Of a stretch of 64,000 nucleotides of DNA, positions 16,683 through 26,492 are shown piece by piece. The stretch spans positions 2,542,001 through 2,606,000 of the forward strand of contig NZ_CP101497.1 in assembly GCF_024362325.1 (NCBI RefSeq), written 5' to 3'. Source of the DNA: Microcella humidisoli. GTDB taxonomy: Bacteria; Actinomycetota; Actinomycetes; Actinomycetales; Microbacteriaceae. Below the pieces are notes generated by a model. That model had not been told where the DNA came from, did no database searches, and saw nothing but the letters and a program-made list of their open reading frames with translations. The first letter of the stretch is position 1; every line of letters begins with the position of its first letter. Made by a program: the position numbers and the translations under genes.

Positions 16683-17573
16683 TCAGGCGCGCGAACGCGG
16701 TTGCCGAGCCGAGGAAAGCACGGTGACGCCGGCGAGGATGAGCACGAGCCCGATCCAGCCGAGAGGCTCCAGTCGCTCGCCGACGATGAGCACGGCCAGG
16801 AGCGTCGCGACGAGGGGCTCGAGCAGCGTGATGACGGTGACAGTGCTCGAGGCGAGGGCGCGCACGCCGACCGCGAAGAACAGGTACGCGAGGAACATCG
16901 GCCCGACGGCCAGATACACGGCGATGGCGACGCTGCTGGCACTCGCGAGCAACGGCGCCCCCACCACGATCAGCACGAGCGCGAGCGGCAGCGCCGCGAG
17001 ACCGAACGCCGCCCCCATCGTGCCGCGGCCGGAGTGGCCGCGTCGGATCACAATGCCCGACGCGAAGGTGAAGAGCGCGTACCCGGCTCCCGCGACGAGG
17101 CCGAGGGCGACACCGGCGGGGATGCTCGCCGCATCGACGGGCGAATCATCGCCGTGCCCGCCCACGACGAGCAGGGTCATGCCGGTGAGGGCGATTCCCG
17201 CGCTCAGCATCCACCGCCGCGTCAGGCGGCTGCCGGAAACCCGCCATTCGAGCAGCGCTGCGAAGAGCGGGCCTGAGCCGAGCGAGACGACGTTGCCGAT
17301 CGCGACGCCCGCGAGATCCATCGAGGCGTAGAACGACAGCGGGTACGCCACCATGCCGAGTGCCGCCGCGATGAGCCACCCGCGAACCGCTCGATCGCGG
17401 ATGACCCCGAGCGCCGCCCGGTGGCTGACCGCGAACAGCAGGGCCCCACCGAGCGTCATCGTGCTCGCACCGACGGCGAGCGGGCTCACCGCTTCGGGCA
17501 GGAACGAGGCCGCCGTGCCCGTCGTGCCCCACAGCACACACGAGGCGACGAGCGCCCAGACGGCAGGGGTCAT
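16683..17573 (-). CDS. EamA/DMT-family exporter
   Basis: About 296 residues with ten predicted helices as two EamA repeats. Landmarks are VLWGTTGTAASFLP at the N-terminus, MVAYPLSFYASMDLAGVAIGNVVSLGSGPLFAALLEW, and FAVGVRALASSTVTVITLLEPLVATLLAV in the second half. Family members export metabolites such as amino acids; the substrate is not predictable. It is divergent from a small membrane protein gene with 53 nt between starts. Confidence 0.9.
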   Translation of the reverse strand: MTPAVWALVASCVLWGTTGTAASFLPEAVSPLAVGASTMTLGGALLFAVSHRAALGVIRDRAVRGWLIAAALGMVAYPLSFYASMDLAGVAIGNVVSLGSGPLFAALLEWRVSGSRLTRRWMLSAGIALTGMTLLVVGGHGDDSPVDAASIPAGVALGLVAGAGYALFTFASGIVIRRGHSGRGTMGAAFGLAALPLALVLIVVGAPLLASASSVAIAVYLAVGPMFLAYLFFAVGVRALASSTVTVITLLEPLVATLLAVLIVGERLEPLGWIGLVLILAGVTVLSSARQPRSRA

Positions 17574-17626
17574 ACGGTTCTCCGGTGGACGGGCACGTCG
17601 CGATGCGGCGACGTACAGTGGTGCGC

Positions 17627-17998
17627 ATGACCGAGAACGAGTTGATCGCCCTCTGGACCCGCGCGCGCTGGCACATCATTGTGTCGCAATTGGCACCGAC
17701 CTTCCTGTTGGCCGTGACCGTGTGGATGCTCGTCGAGGGCCTCGCCGAGACCGCGCTGCCCGTGCGGCTCGCCGCGACCGGCATTCTGCTGGCGTCGGGC
17801 GTGCTCGGTGCGGCCGCGCAGTTCGCCGCCGCTCAGGAGGGGCTTGCCGTCATCGAAGAGCTGAAGACGGTGCCCGGTGTCTCCGCGATCGGACGCCGCA
17901 TCATCGCGAGCGCCCGCGGTGTCGACATCGTGCGGTTCGTCGGCCCCGCGATCTTCGTGGCGACCTTCGCCGCTCTGCTGTGGGCGCTGTACCTGTAG
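17627..17998 (+). CDS. Small integral membrane protein, unknown function
   Basis: About 123 residues with three hydrophobic segments (about 21–40, 47–68 and 103–121) and a short cytosolic loop (EELKTVPGVSAIGRRIIASARG). No family function recognised. ATG 17627 is preceded by TACAGT ending 7 nt upstream, consistent with a leaderless mRNA; no ribosome site is present. The gene converges with an unknown minus-strand gene 13 nt away. Confidence 0.7.
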   Translation: MTENELIALWTRARWHIIVSQLAPTFLLAVTVWMLVEGLAETALPVRLAATGILLASGVLGAAAQFAAAQEGLAVIEELKTVPGVSAIGRRIIASARGVDIVRFVGPAIFVATFAALLWALYL

Positions 17999-18011
17999 CG
18001 CCCGCGGCTGA

Positions 18012-18431
18012 TCAGAACGGCTCGGCGAAGCCGGCGTCGCCGCCGTCGAGCGGCAGGGTCGTCGCGGCGTAGCCGGGTACGACCCCGAGCACGAGCCAGT
18101 CAAGCGCGATGTCGAGGAACTGCGCGGGAGCGGGTGCGCGCCCGGCGGCGCCAGCGTGCAGGCGCCAGACGGTGTGCCGGCCCCGCGAGGGCGCGAGCGC
18201 TCCGACTTCGACGATGAACCCTTCACCGGCCCGCAGGCACTGCGCGAAGCGTTGGCCGAGGTCATCACGCCGCTGCACCACGACCCACCGCCAGTCGAGC
18301 GAATCGACCCGGCCCGCGAGCGCGTCGAGGTGCGCCCACGAGCGCACGGGAGCGTAGGCGCCGACGAGCGCATCCGCCGTGTACTCGAGGTCGGCCGGAA
18401 CCGTCGAGCGGCTCACGGATACGGTCGGCAT
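18012..18431 (-). CDS. Hypothetical protein
   Basis: About 139 residues from ATG 18431, which has a strong GAGAGGAG ribosome site 7 nt upstream. The sequence is soluble and mixed alpha/beta (WAHLDALAGRVDSLDWRWVVVQRRDDL, GRHTVWRLHAG, DIALDWLVLGVVPGY). No family is recognised. It starts 34 nt after the nuclease-like gene ends on the same strand, so the two may be cotranscribed. Confidence 0.75.
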   Translation of the reverse strand: MPTVSVSRSTVPADLEYTADALVGAYAPVRSWAHLDALAGRVDSLDWRWVVVQRRDDLGQRFAQCLRAGEGFIVEVGALAPSRGRHTVWRLHAGAAGRAPAPAQFLDIALDWLVLGVVPGYAATTLPLDGGDAGFAEPF

Positions 18432-18465
18432 GCGCTTGCTCCTCTCGACCCCGGTGCGTCTGACG

Positions 18466-19380
18466 CTACGCGCGACCACCGACACGCCCGAGCTGTGTCG
18501 CGCGTGCGTACGCCTGCACCAGGAGGTGGCCACGCACCTCTCCCATGCGCTCGACGAGCGCATCGACCGCCGACTGCGAGACGCCCGCAACGACGAGGTC
18601 ATCGGCGCCGAGCGCGCGCAACGGGCGGCACCGCAGGCGCACGACGTGCCAGCCGACCTCCGTGAGCACCTGGTCTTTGCGCCGATCGGCGCGCTCGCGG
18701 CGACCCACGTGCTCGTCGCCGTTGCGCCCCACGGTGTCGAGTTCGACGGCGATCGCGAGCTCCGGCACGATCACGTCGGGCCACACCTCGAGGCGTCCGA
18801 AGAAGGGCGTGCGCACCCGCACGGCCGTCATGCCGAGGTCGACGTCGAGCCGCTCGGCGAGCAGCGCGCGCAGCCGTCCCTCCGCCGCGGAGGTCGCTCG
18901 CGGCGCCCGCTCGCTGCGAAACGCCTCCCCCGGCTGCACCTCGGCCGCTGATCTCCGCAATTCAGGAGTCGGCGGACTGTGGCGGGGCGCAACACGCCGG
19001 GCGGGCATCCGAACAGCGCCATCGACCACCGCGTCTCCTGAATTGTGGAGACGCGGCCAGCGGGGCGTGGCCGGCAGCAGCGACGGGGTCGAGCAGACGG
19101 GGCACCACGAGCGCGACGATCGCGTGCGGCCGGGGCGGGCGCGTTGCTCGGCGGGAGTCGCGACGAACTCATGGCCGACCGTGCACACCCACACGAGGTA
19201 CACGTCGGCGGCCGGCGGAATCTGCGAGAGCACGAGGTCGTGGTTGCGCTCGGGCCGGTACTGCTCGACGAGTGCCGTGAACGGCGCCCAGGCATCGCGG
19301 TACCGGCCGATGGGGCTCGGAACCGCGAGCCCCGTGATGCGCTGGCGACGGCGCCACCACTGTTCGACGCTCCACGGCAC
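18466..19380 (-). CDS. Zinc-ribbon plus PD-(D/E)XK nuclease-like protein, interrupted by a repeat element
   Basis: About 304 residues from GTG 19380. The N-terminal half has a treble-clef-like motif (WVCTVGHEFVATPAEQ then WCPVCSTP, about 64–100). The C-terminal half has a Vsr/DUF559-like nuclease core: AEGRLRALLAERL, FGRLEVWPDVIVPELAIAVELD, and RRKDQVLTEVGWHVVRLR, giving the D…ExD-type acidic cluster and a basic helix. Residues of about 110–143, between the two domains, are encoded by inverted-repeat element 1 (LHNSGDAVV … TPELRRS). The frame stays open through it. The target is unknown; DNA repair or defence is possible. Confidence 0.75.
   Translation of the reverse strand: MPWSVEQWWRRRQRITGLAVPSPIGRYRDAWAPFTALVEQYRPERNHDLVLSQIPPAADVYLVWVCTVGHEFVATPAEQRARPGRTRSSRSWCPVCSTPSLLPATPRWPRLHNSGDAVVDGAVRMPARRVAPRHSPPTPELRRSAAEVQPGEAFRSERAPRATSAAEGRLRALLAERLDVDLGMTAVRVRTPFFGRLEVWPDVIVPELAIAVELDTVGRNGDEHVGRRERADRRKDQVLTEVGWHVVRLRCRPLRALGADDLVVAGVSQSAVDALVERMGEVRGHLLVQAYARATQLGRVGGRA
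18953..19050 (+). repeat. Inverted-repeat element 1 (98 bp)
   Basis: Arms CTCCGCAATTCAGGAG (18953–18968; one change from consensus) and CTCCTGAATTGTGGAG (19035–19050). The octamer is AACACGCC (one change), 22 nt inside the left arm. The whole element lies within the minus-strand nuclease-like gene and keeps its frame. Confidence 0.85.
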
Positions 19381-19422
19381 GACTCGACGCTAGACACGAC
19401 CGCCGACACGCTGCACGATGAG

Positions 19423-19495
19423 TGGGCCCTGAGGGACTCGAACCCCCGACATCCTCGGTGTAAACGAGGCGCTCTACCAGCTGAGCTAAGAGCCC
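19423..19495 (-). tRNA. tRNA-Val (anticodon UAC)
   Basis: The minus strand folds into a full cloverleaf: acceptor GGGCTCT with GGGCCC-A at the 3' end, D arm AGCTCAGCTGGTAGAGC, anticodon loop TTTACAC closed by CCTCG/CGAGG, and T loop GGTTCGAATCC. CCA is not encoded. 73 nt. Confidence 0.95.
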
Positions 19496-19523
19496 GTGCC
19501 CCCCAGGCTACCCGCGCTCGCCG

Positions 19524-19994
19524 TCAGAGCGCGGCGATCGCCTCGCGGTAGGCGGCGAGCGGTCGCGCCTCGCTCGGGCCGACGGCGAAGGATGCCCGCA
19601 CGATGCCCTCCGCATCCACGAGCACGGTCACGCGGGTGGCGTAGCCCTTGTCGTCGAGGAAGGCGCCGTACCGGCGGGCCACCTCGCCGTGGGGCCAGAA
19701 GTCGGCCAGCAGCGGGAAGTCGTAGCTCTCGCGCTCGGCGAACTCGCGCAGCGTCGCCGTGGAGTCGACGGAGATGCCGAGCAGCTGCACGCCCGCCGAG
19801 CGGAACATCGCGATGTTGTCGCGCAGCTCGCACAGCTCGCCCGTGCAGGTGCCCGTGAACGCGAGCGGGAAGAACACGAGCGCCACGGCAGAGCCGCCGC
19901 GGAACCCGCTCAGGGTGACCGTCTGGCCGAACTGGTCGCGCAGCGAGAAGTCGGGCGCGATGCTGCCGACGGGGGGAAGGGCGGGATGCGGCAC
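19524..19994 (-). CDS. Peroxiredoxin, AhpE/BCP-like
   Basis: About 156 residues. It reduces peroxides via a reactive Cys. The thioredoxin fold shows [21 protein letters not shown] and the active-site segment [18 protein letters not shown] with peroxidatic C50; a second Cys (C55) lies five residues later, as in atypical members. The partner Arg segment and C-terminal GPSEARPL fit AhpE rather than long two-Cys AhpC. GTG 19994 has GAGGAG 6 nt upstream. It is divergent from aceE with 147 nt between starts. Confidence 0.9.
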   Translation of the reverse strand: MPHPALPPVGSIAPDFSLRDQFGQTVTLSGFRGGSAVALVFFPLAFTGTCTGELCELRDNIAMFRSAGVQLLGISVDSTATLREFAERESYDFPLLADFWPHGEVARRYGAFLDDKGYATRVTVLVDAEGIVRASFAVGPSEARPLAAYREAIAAL

Positions 19995-20141
19995 AGACGG
20001 CTCCTCGCGCTCATCGGGCTCGCACCGAGCGGTGCGGAGCGGGTGACTAGACTCGACAGCGCTCGTGCGATGCACTGCGCCGTGACCCGGCGCGGGCGTT
20101 CGTGCCGACACACTCTGTCTACCACCAGGAAGAGGTCAAGG

Positions 20142-22874
20142 GTGACGGTCAACGACCAGGATCCGTATTCGGTCAGCCACGTGGACTCCGACCCGGAGGA
20201 GACCGCCGAATGGAACGCGTCTCTCGACGCGGTCGTGCACGAGCGGGGAGCGGAGCGCGGCCGCGACATCATGCTCAGCCTGCTGAAGCGCTCGAAAGAG
20301 CTGCACCTCGGCGTGCCGATGGTGCCGACGACCGACTACCTCAACACGATCGCGCCCGAGAACGAGCCCGCGTTCCCCGGCGATGAGGAGATCGAGCGCC
20401 GCTACCGCGCGTGGATCCGCTGGAACGCCGCGATCACGGTGCACCGCGCGCAGCGCCCCGGCATCGCCGTCGGCGGCCACATCTCGACCTACGCCTCGAG
20501 CGCCGCGCTCTACGAGGTCGGCCACAACCACTTCTTCCGCGGCGCCGACCACCCGACCGGCGGCGACCAGATCTTCTACCAGGGCCACGCCTCCCCCGGC
20601 ATGTACGCCCGCGCCTACCTCGAGGGCCGACTGACGACCGATCAGCTCGACGGCTTCCGGCAGGAGAAGTCGCACGCCGGCGCCGGCGGCGGCCTCTCGA
20701 GCTACCCGCACCCGCGGCTCATGCCCGACTTCTGGCAGTTCCCCACCGTCTCGATGGGCCTCGGACCGATCAACGCGATCTACCAGGCGCAGCTCAACAA
20801 GTACGTGAGCAACCGCGGCATCGCGCAGGCCGACGACACCCAGGTGTGGGCGTTCCTCGGCGACGGCGAGATGGACGAGGTCGAGAGCCGCGGCGCGCTG
20901 CAGCTCGCCGCCAACGACGGACTCGACAACCTCAACTTCGTCATCAACTGCAACCTGCAGCGGCTCGACGGCCCGGTGCGCGGCAACGGCAAGATCATCC
21001 AGGAGCTCGAGAGCTTCTTCCGCGGCGCGGGCTGGAACGTCATCAAGGTCATCTGGGGCCGCGAGTGGGATGCCCTGCTCGAGCAGGACCACGAGGGCGC
21101 CCTGCGCGACCTCATGAACCGCACTCCCGACGGCGACTACCAGACCTACAAGGCCGAGTCGGGCGCGTTCATCCGCGAGCACTTCTTCGGCCGCGACCCG
21201 CGCACGGCCGCGATGGTCGCCGACTACACCGACGACCAGATCTGGGGCCTCAAGCGCGGCGGCCACGACTACCGCAAGGTCTACGCGGCGTTCAAGGCCG
21301 CGAGCGAGCACACCGGCCAGCCGACGGTCATCCTCGCCAAGACGGTCAAGGGCTACGGCCTCGGCCCGAGCTTCGAGGGCCGCAATGCGACCCACCAGAT
21401 GAAGAAGCTCACGCTCGACAACCTCAAGCAGTTCCGCGATGAGATGCGCATCCCGATCACGGATGCTCAGCTCGAGGCCGACCCGTACCAGCCGCCCTAC
21501 TACCACCCGGGCGAGAACGACCCGGCGATCCAGTACCTGCAGGAGCGCCGGCGCGAGCTCGGCGGCTATGTGCCCGAGCGCCGGTCGAAGTACACGCAGG
21601 TCTCGCTGCCCGATGCCGCGACCTACGACATCGCGAAGAAGGGCTCGGGCAAGCAGGAGGTCGCCACGACGATGGCCTTCGCGCGCCTGCTGAAGGACCT
21701 GCTGCGCTCGAAGGACTTCGGGCACCGCATCGTGCCGATCATCCCGGATGAGGCGCGCACCTTCGGCATGGACGCCTACTTCCCGACGTCGAAGATCTAC
21801 AACCCCAACGGTCAGCACTACACGAGCGTCGACCGCGAACTGCTGCTCGCCTACAAGGAGAGCCCGCAGGGTCAGATCATCCACACGGGCATCAACGAGG
21901 CGGGCGCGGTGGCGGCCTTCACGGCGGTCGGATCCAGCTATGCCACGCACGGCGAACCGCTCATCCCCGTCTACGTCTTCTACTCGATGTTCGGGTTCCA
22001 GCGCACGGGCGACGCATTCTGGGCTGCGGGCGACCAGATGACCCGCGGCTTCATCATCGGTGCGACGGCGGGCCGCACGACGCTCACGGGCGAGGGCCTG
22101 CAGCACGCCGACGGCCACTCGCCGCTGCTCGCGAGCACGAACCCCGCGGTCGTCACATACGACCCGGCGTTCGGCTACGAGATCGGCCACATCATGCGCG
22201 CCGGACTCGAGCGCATGTACGGCGGGGCGCATCCCGACCCCAACGTCATGTACTACATCACGGTCTACAACGAGCCGCACGTGCAGCCCGCCGAGCCCGA
22301 GAACCTCGACGTCGAGGGCCTGCTGCGGGGCATCTACTTGCTCAAGGCGGGCAGCACGCTCGGCCCGAAGGCGCAGATCCTCTCGTCGGGCGTCGCGGTG
22401 CCGTGGGCGCTCGAGGCGCAGCAGCTGCTCGCGGACGACTGGAACGTCTCGGCCGACGTGTGGAGCGTCACGTCGTGGAACGAGCTGCGCCGCGACGGGC
22501 TCGCCGTCGACGAGCACAACTTCCTGCGACCGACCGAAGAGCCGAAGATCCCCTACGTGACGCGCAAGCTCGAGGGTGCGGAGGGGCCGTTCATCGGCGT
22601 CACCGACTTCATGCACGCGGTGCCCGACCAGATCCGGCCGTTCGTGCCCGGCGACTACGCCACGCTCGGCGCTGACGGCTTCGGATTCAGCGACACGCGA
22701 CCGGCGGCTCGGCGCTTCTTCACGATCGACGGCCCGTCGATCGTCGTGCGCACGCTGCAGCAGCTCGCGCGCCGCGGCGCGGTCGACCCCAGCGCGGTGC
22801 CCGCCGCGATCGAGAAGTACCGGCTCTACGACGTGACGGCCGGCACCACCGGCTCGGCCGGCGGCGAGTCCTAG
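20142..22874 (+). CDS. aceE: Pyruvate dehydrogenase E1 component (homodimeric)
   Basis: About 910 residues. It decarboxylates pyruvate with thiamine diphosphate and acetylates the E2 lipoyl group. Landmarks of AceE are [38 protein letters not shown], the thiamine motif region [21 protein letters not shown] with [15 protein letters not shown], and [15 protein letters not shown] with [16 protein letters not shown] in the second half. The GTG start follows GAAGAGG. It lies directly upstream of fasR, a conserved actinobacterial order that links acetyl-CoA supply to fatty-acid synthesis. Confidence 0.97.
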   Translation: MTVNDQDPYSVSHVDSDPEETAEWNASLDAVVHERGAERGRDIMLSLLKRSKELHLGVPMVPTTDYLNTIAPENEPAFPGDEEIERRYRAWIRWNAAITVHRAQRPGIAVGGHISTYASSAALYEVGHNHFFRGADHPTGGDQIFYQGHASPGMYARAYLEGRLTTDQLDGFRQEKSHAGAGGGLSSYPHPRLMPDFWQFPTVSMGLGPINAIYQAQLNKYVSNRGIAQADDTQVWAFLGDGEMDEVESRGALQLAANDGLDNLNFVINCNLQRLDGPVRGNGKIIQELESFFRGAGWNVIKVIWGREWDALLEQDHEGALRDLMNRTPDGDYQTYKAESGAFIREHFFGRDPRTAAMVADYTDDQIWGLKRGGHDYRKVYAAFKAASEHTGQPTVILAKTVKGYGLGPSFEGRNATHQMKKLTLDNLKQFRDEMRIPITDAQLEADPYQPPYYHPGENDPAIQYLQERRRELGGYVPERRSKYTQVSLPDAATYDIAKKGSGKQEVATTMAFARLLKDLLRSKDFGHRIVPIIPDEARTFGMDAYFPTSKIYNPNGQHYTSVDRELLLAYKESPQGQIIHTGINEAGAVAAFTAVGSSYATHGEPLIPVYVFYSMFGFQRTGDAFWAAGDQMTRGFIIGATAGRTTLTGEGLQHADGHSPLLASTNPAVVTYDPAFGYEIGHIMRAGLERMYGGAHPDPNVMYYITVYNEPHVQPAEPENLDVEGLLRGIYLLKAGSTLGPKAQILSSGVAVPWALEAQQLLADDWNVSADVWSVTSWNELRRDGLAVDEHNFLRPTEEPKIPYVTRKLEGAEGPFIGVTDFMHAVPDQIRPFVPGDYATLGADGFGFSDTRPAARRFFTIDGPSIVVRTLQQLARRGAVDPSAVPAAIEKYRLYDVTAGTTGSAGGES

Positions 22875-22934
22875 CACCGGAGGAGGGGGCGCGCGCCGAC
22901 AGGTGCCGCCCCCTTGCTTCACCGAAGGAGCACG

Positions 22935-24125
22935 GTGGCAGAGCTGACGAAGGCGCAGACGCTGCAATGGCTGCGCAACATCTCGGGCGAGTTGGCGACG
23001 GCGACCCTCAAGCGGCTCGACGACACCCTGCCCTGGTACGGCACGATGCCGCCGAGCCGTCGCTCGGCCGTCGGGCTCGTGGCGCAGGCGGGCATCACCT
23101 CGTTCATCAGCTGGTACGACGACCCCACCTCGCAGCCGTGGATCGCGGCCGACGTGTTCGGTGCGGCTCCGCGTGAGTTGCTGCGCTCGGTGAGCCTGCA
23201 GCAGACCCTGCAGCTCATCCGCGTCGTCGTGGAGGTCGTCGAGGATCGCGTGAAAGACCGCGATGAGAACCTGCGGCACGGGATTCTGCTCTACAGCCGC
23301 GAGATCGCCTTCGCGGCCGCCGATGTCTACGCGCGCGCCGCCGAAGCCCGAGGGCTCTGGGATGCTCGCCTCGAGGCCCTCGTCGTCGACAGCATCCTCA
23401 GCGGCGAGTACGACAACGAGCTGCCGAGCCGCATCGCAGCCCTCGGCTGGAACGGCCACGGCGAAGTGTGCGTGCTCGTCGGCACGACGCCGCGCATCGT
23501 CGACGTCGACCAGATCCGCCGCACGGCGCGCCACGTCGAGGCCGACGTGCTCATCGGCGTGCAGGGCAACCGCCTCGTGGTCGTGATCGGGCGCGCGACC
23601 CCGCGCACCGACGACGAGACGCCGCAGCCCGAACCGAGCCACACGTTCCCGCAGATCGCCGAGGCCCTCGAGCCGAGCTTCGGCGCGGGAAATCTTGTGC
23701 TCGGTCCCGAGGTGCCCGACGTGGTCGAGGCCGGTAAGAGCGCCAAGGCCGCGCTCGCGGGCTTCGCGGTCGCCCGCTCGTGGCGCAACGCCCCGCGGCC
23801 GACACTCGCCGACGACCTGCTGCCCGAGCGCTCGCTCGCGGGCGACCCGATCGCGCGCGGCACGCTCATCAACCGCATCTACCGGCCGCTGAAAGCCCAC
23901 AACCCCGAGCTGCTGCTCACGCTGTGGGCCTACCTCGACAACGGCCGAAGCCTCGAAGCCACGGCGCGCGAACTCTTCGTGCATCCGAACACCGTGCGCT
24001 ACCGCCTCAAGCGGATCAGCGAAGTGATCGGCTGGGACGCGACCGGGGCGCGCGAGGCGCTCATCCTGCAGTGCGCCCTCATCGTCGGGTCGATCGCCGA
24101 ACCCGAGAGCCCAGCCCGCCGCTGA
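22935..24125 (+). CDS. fasR: FasR-type transcriptional regulator of fatty acid synthesis (PucR-like HTH)
   Basis: About 396 residues. The C-terminus carries a PucR-type helix-turn-helix: LTLWAYLDNGRSLEATARELFVHPNTVRYRLKRI, about 340–375. The N-terminal two thirds, with LQLIRVVVEVVEDRV and a GGDEF-like-fold middle segment, match the regulator placed before fabD in actinobacteria. FasR activates the fabDHPF operon in Streptomyces; the same role is inferred here. GTG 22935 is used because AAGGAG (22925–22930) precedes it; a TTG at 22914 overlaps that site. The gap to fabD holds a candidate operator. Confidence 0.88.
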   Translation: MAELTKAQTLQWLRNISGELATATLKRLDDTLPWYGTMPPSRRSAVGLVAQAGITSFISWYDDPTSQPWIAADVFGAAPRELLRSVSLQQTLQLIRVVVEVVEDRVKDRDENLRHGILLYSREIAFAAADVYARAAEARGLWDARLEALVVDSILSGEYDNELPSRIAALGWNGHGEVCVLVGTTPRIVDVDQIRRTARHVEADVLIGVQGNRLVVVIGRATPRTDDETPQPEPSHTFPQIAEALEPSFGAGNLVLGPEVPDVVEAGKSAKAALAGFAVARSWRNAPRPTLADDLLPERSLAGDPIARGTLINRIYRPLKAHNPELLLTLWAYLDNGRSLEATARELFVHPNTVRYRLKRISEVIGWDATGAREALILQCALIVGSIAEPESPARR

Positions 24126-24135
24126 CTGTAGAACC

Positions 24136-24148
24136 ACGACAAGGTCGT
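24136..24148. promoter_or_regulatory. Candidate FasR operator before fabD
   Basis: ACGAC-AAG-GTCGT is a perfect 5+3+5 inverted repeat in the fasR–fabD gap, followed by a further GTGCACGAC at 24159–24167 that repeats the half site. It lies about 63–75 nt before the fabD start. Its position fits an activator site, but no consensus could be compared. Confidence 0.35.
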
Positions 24149-24210
24149 TGTACGTTTGTGCACGACATCCCCACCGCCACCCCGCACCACCCCTTGGGAG
24201 GATGAAATTC

Positions 24211-25125
24211 ATGATCGTCGTCGTCGCCCCCGGCCAAGGGTCGCAGTCCCCCGGCTTCCTCGAGCCGTGGATCGCGGAACCCGCGCACCGCGAGCGCCTC
24301 GAGCGCTACTCGCAGGCAGCGGGGCTTGATCTCGTCGCGCACGGCACGGTGTCGGACGCCGACACCATTCGGGACACCGCCGTCGCCCAGCCGCTCATCG
24401 TCGCCGCCTCGCTGCTGAGCGCTGCCGCCCTGCTCGACGGCCGACGTGACCGCGTCGGAGCCGTCGCCGGGCACTCGGTCGGCGAGTTCGCCGCCGCCGC
24501 GATCGCCGGCGTGCTGAGCGACGACGACGCCCTGCGCCTCGTGCGCGAGCGCGGCCTCGCGATGGCCGAGGCCGCCGCGGCCGTGCCTACCGGCATGAGC
24601 GCGGTGCTCGGCGGCGATGAGGATGCCCTGATGGCTCGCCTCGCTGAGCTCGGCCTCTCGCCCGCCAACATGAACGGCGGCGGGCAGACCGTCGTCGCCG
24701 GCGAGCTGCCCGCGCTCGCAGCGCTCGCGGCCGAGCCGGTGGCCGGCTCCCGGGTCATCCCCTTGCAGGTCGCGGGCGCGTTCCACACGGCGTACATGAG
24801 CCCGGCGGTCGAGCGGCTGCGCAGCGCGGTGGCGGGCGTCGACGCCCACGATCCGAGCATCCGGCTGTACACGAACCGCGACGGCACCGCCGTGACGTCG
24901 GGCGCGACGGCCGTCGAGCTGCTCGTCGGCCAGGTCTCATCGCCCGTGCGGTGGGATCTCTGCATGCAGTCGTTCGCGGCCGACGGCGTCACGGGCATCA
25001 TCGAGCTGCTTCCGGCGGGAGCCCTCGTGGGCCTCGCCAAGCGCGCCCTCAAGGGCGTGCCCACCGTGGCCGTCAAGACCCCCGACGACCTCGCGGCCGC
25101 CGTCGACCTTCTGGAGAGCGCATGA
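24211..25125 (+). CDS. fabD: Malonyl-CoA:ACP transacylase
   Basis: About 304 residues. It moves malonyl groups from CoA to ACP for chain elongation. The active-site serine is S89 in AGHSVGEFAAA and the catalytic His is H192 in GAFHTAYM; VVVAPGQGSQSPGF at the N-terminus is the family signature. ATG 24211 is preferred because GGGAGG lies 9 nt upstream, whereas ATG 24202 abuts it. The stop overlaps the fabH start by 4 nt (ATGA). Confidence 0.96.
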   Translation: MIVVVAPGQGSQSPGFLEPWIAEPAHRERLERYSQAAGLDLVAHGTVSDADTIRDTAVAQPLIVAASLLSAAALLDGRRDRVGAVAGHSVGEFAAAAIAGVLSDDDALRLVRERGLAMAEAAAAVPTGMSAVLGGDEDALMARLAELGLSPANMNGGGQTVVAGELPALAALAAEPVAGSRVIPLQVAGAFHTAYMSPAVERLRSAVAGVDAHDPSIRLYTNRDGTAVTSGATAVELLVGQVSSPVRWDLCMQSFAADGVTGIIELLPAGALVGLAKRALKGVPTVAVKTPDDLAAAVDLLESA

Positions 25126-26129
25126 CCGAGCCCACCCTGCACCAGTCCGTCGGCGTGCCGTTCACGCGCATCTACGCCGTCGGCGCCGCGCGCGGCGACC
25201 TCACCGTGACGAACGACGACATCGCCGGGCCGATCGACTCGAGCGACGAGTGGATCCGGCAGCGCACGGGGGTCATCACCCGCAGACGCGCCTCGAGCGA
25301 GGTGAACGCGATCGACCTCGCCGAGGCAGCCTCACGCGAAGCGATCGCGAAAGCGGGCATCACGCCCGACCAGATCGGCGCCGTCATCGTCTCGACCATC
25401 AGCAACAGCGTGCAGACCCCCTCGCTCGCGGCGCTGCTCGCCGACCGCATCGGTGCGACACCCGCGCCCGCCTACGACGTGTCGGCGGCATGCGCGGGCT
25501 ACACCTACGGCATCGCGCAGGCCGACGCCTTCGTGCGGGCGGGCCTCGCGACCTACGTGCTCGTCGTGGGCGCTGAGAAGCTCAGCGACTTCGCCAATCC
25601 CACTGACCGCACCATCTCGTTCCTGCTCGGTGACGGCGCGGGCGCGGCAATCGTCGGCCCGAGCGACACGCCCGGCATCGCCGCGACCGTCTGGGGCTCC
25701 GACGGCTCGAAGTGGGACGCCGTCGGCATGGACCGCCCCCTGAAAGAGGCCTTCGACGACCCCGAGGGCGGCTTCCCCACGTTGCGGCAGGAGGGCCAGA
25801 CGGTCTTCCGCTGGGCCGTGTGGGAGATGGCGAAGGTCGCGCAGCAGGCTCTGGATGCCGCGGGCGTGACCTCCGACCAGCTCGCGGCGTTCATCCCGCA
25901 CCAGGCGAACATGCGGATCATCGACGAGTTCGCGAAGCAACTGAAGCTGCCCGAGAGCGTCGTGATCGCCCGCGACATCGCGACGACGGGCAACACCTCG
26001 GCAGCATCGATCCCGCTCGCGACGCACCGGCTGCTCGAGGAGCACCCCGAGCTGAGCGGCGGCCTCGCTCTGCAGATCGGCTTCGGTGCCGGGCTCGTCT
26101 TCGGCGCCCAGGTGGTGCGCCTGCCCTAG
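25122..26129 (+). CDS. fabH: 3-oxoacyl-ACP synthase III
   Basis: About 335 residues. It starts fatty-acid chains by condensing acyl-CoA with malonyl-ACP. The Cys-His-Asn triad is C124 (DVSAACAGYTYG), H260 (FIPHQANMR) and N291 (TTGNTSAAS). Branched primers are likely in this group of actinobacteria, but the pocket cannot be judged here. Translationally coupled to fabD by ATGA. Confidence 0.96.
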   Translation: MTEPTLHQSVGVPFTRIYAVGAARGDLTVTNDDIAGPIDSSDEWIRQRTGVITRRRASSEVNAIDLAEAASREAIAKAGITPDQIGAVIVSTISNSVQTPSLAALLADRIGATPAPAYDVSAACAGYTYGIAQADAFVRAGLATYVLVVGAEKLSDFANPTDRTISFLLGDGAGAAIVGPSDTPGIAATVWGSDGSKWDAVGMDRPLKEAFDDPEGGFPTLRQEGQTVFRWAVWEMAKVAQQALDAAGVTSDQLAAFIPHQANMRIIDEFAKQLKLPESVVIARDIATTGNTSAASIPLATHRLLEEHPELSGGLALQIGFGAGLVFGAQVVRLP

Positions 26130-26175
26130 ACCGCCCGTTCCCTCGTGGCCTCCCCCGCACGGCGCACCGCCGCTC

Positions 26176-26181
26176 TAGGAT
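26176..26181 (+). promoter_or_regulatory. acpP: Possible acpP -10 box
   Basis: TAGGAT lies 36 nt before the acpP ATG and upstream of a strong AAGGAG site (26205–26210). An own promoter would give acpP extra expression inside the operon. No good -35 is seen. Confidence 0.3.
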
Positions 26182-26217
26182 TGGGGACGGTCATACGACA
26201 CCCCAAGGAGAAAACAC

Positions 26218-26466
26218 ATGGCACTGTCCACCGAAGAAGTTCTCGCCGGCCTCGCCGAGCTCATCAACGACGAGACGGGCATCGCCACCGACTCGGTCGC
26301 GCTCGACAAGTCGTTCACCGACGACCTCGACATCGACTCGATCTCGATGATGACGATCGTCGTCAACGCCGAGGAGAAGTTCGACGTGAAGATCCCCGAC
26401 GACGAGGTCAAGAACCTCACCACCGTCGGCGACGCCGTCACCTTCATCGTGAACGCCGCGGCGTAG
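26218..26466 (+). CDS. acpP: Acyl carrier protein
   Basis: 82 residues, acidic, four-helix carrier. The phosphopantetheine attachment serine is S41 in DLDIDSISMM, where many ACPs have DSL. The C-terminal FDVKIPDDEVKNLTTVGDAV is typical of actinobacterial type II ACPs. AAGGAG ends 7 nt before the ATG. A strong hairpin separates it from fabF, which may set the ACP excess needed. Confidence 0.96.
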   Translation: MALSTEEVLAGLAELINDETGIATDSVALDKSFTDDLDIDSISMMTIVVNAEEKFDVKIPDDEVKNLTTVGDAVTFIVNAAA

Positions 26467-26492
26467 AGCCGCCGCACGATGCCGCGCAGCGG

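Noticed and set aside
13809..17276. An 1155-codon plus-strand open frame opposite the NCS1 permease and its neighbours
   Set aside because: Extreme Arg/His/Gln composition and no motif; the minus-strand frames carry recognised proteins.
20136..24212. A 1358-codon open frame on the minus strand opposite aceE and fasR
   Set aside because: Its sequence is a mirror of high-GC third positions, rich in Arg/Val/Asp/His low-complexity runs with no domain, while the plus-strand frames are clear AceE, FasR and FabD.
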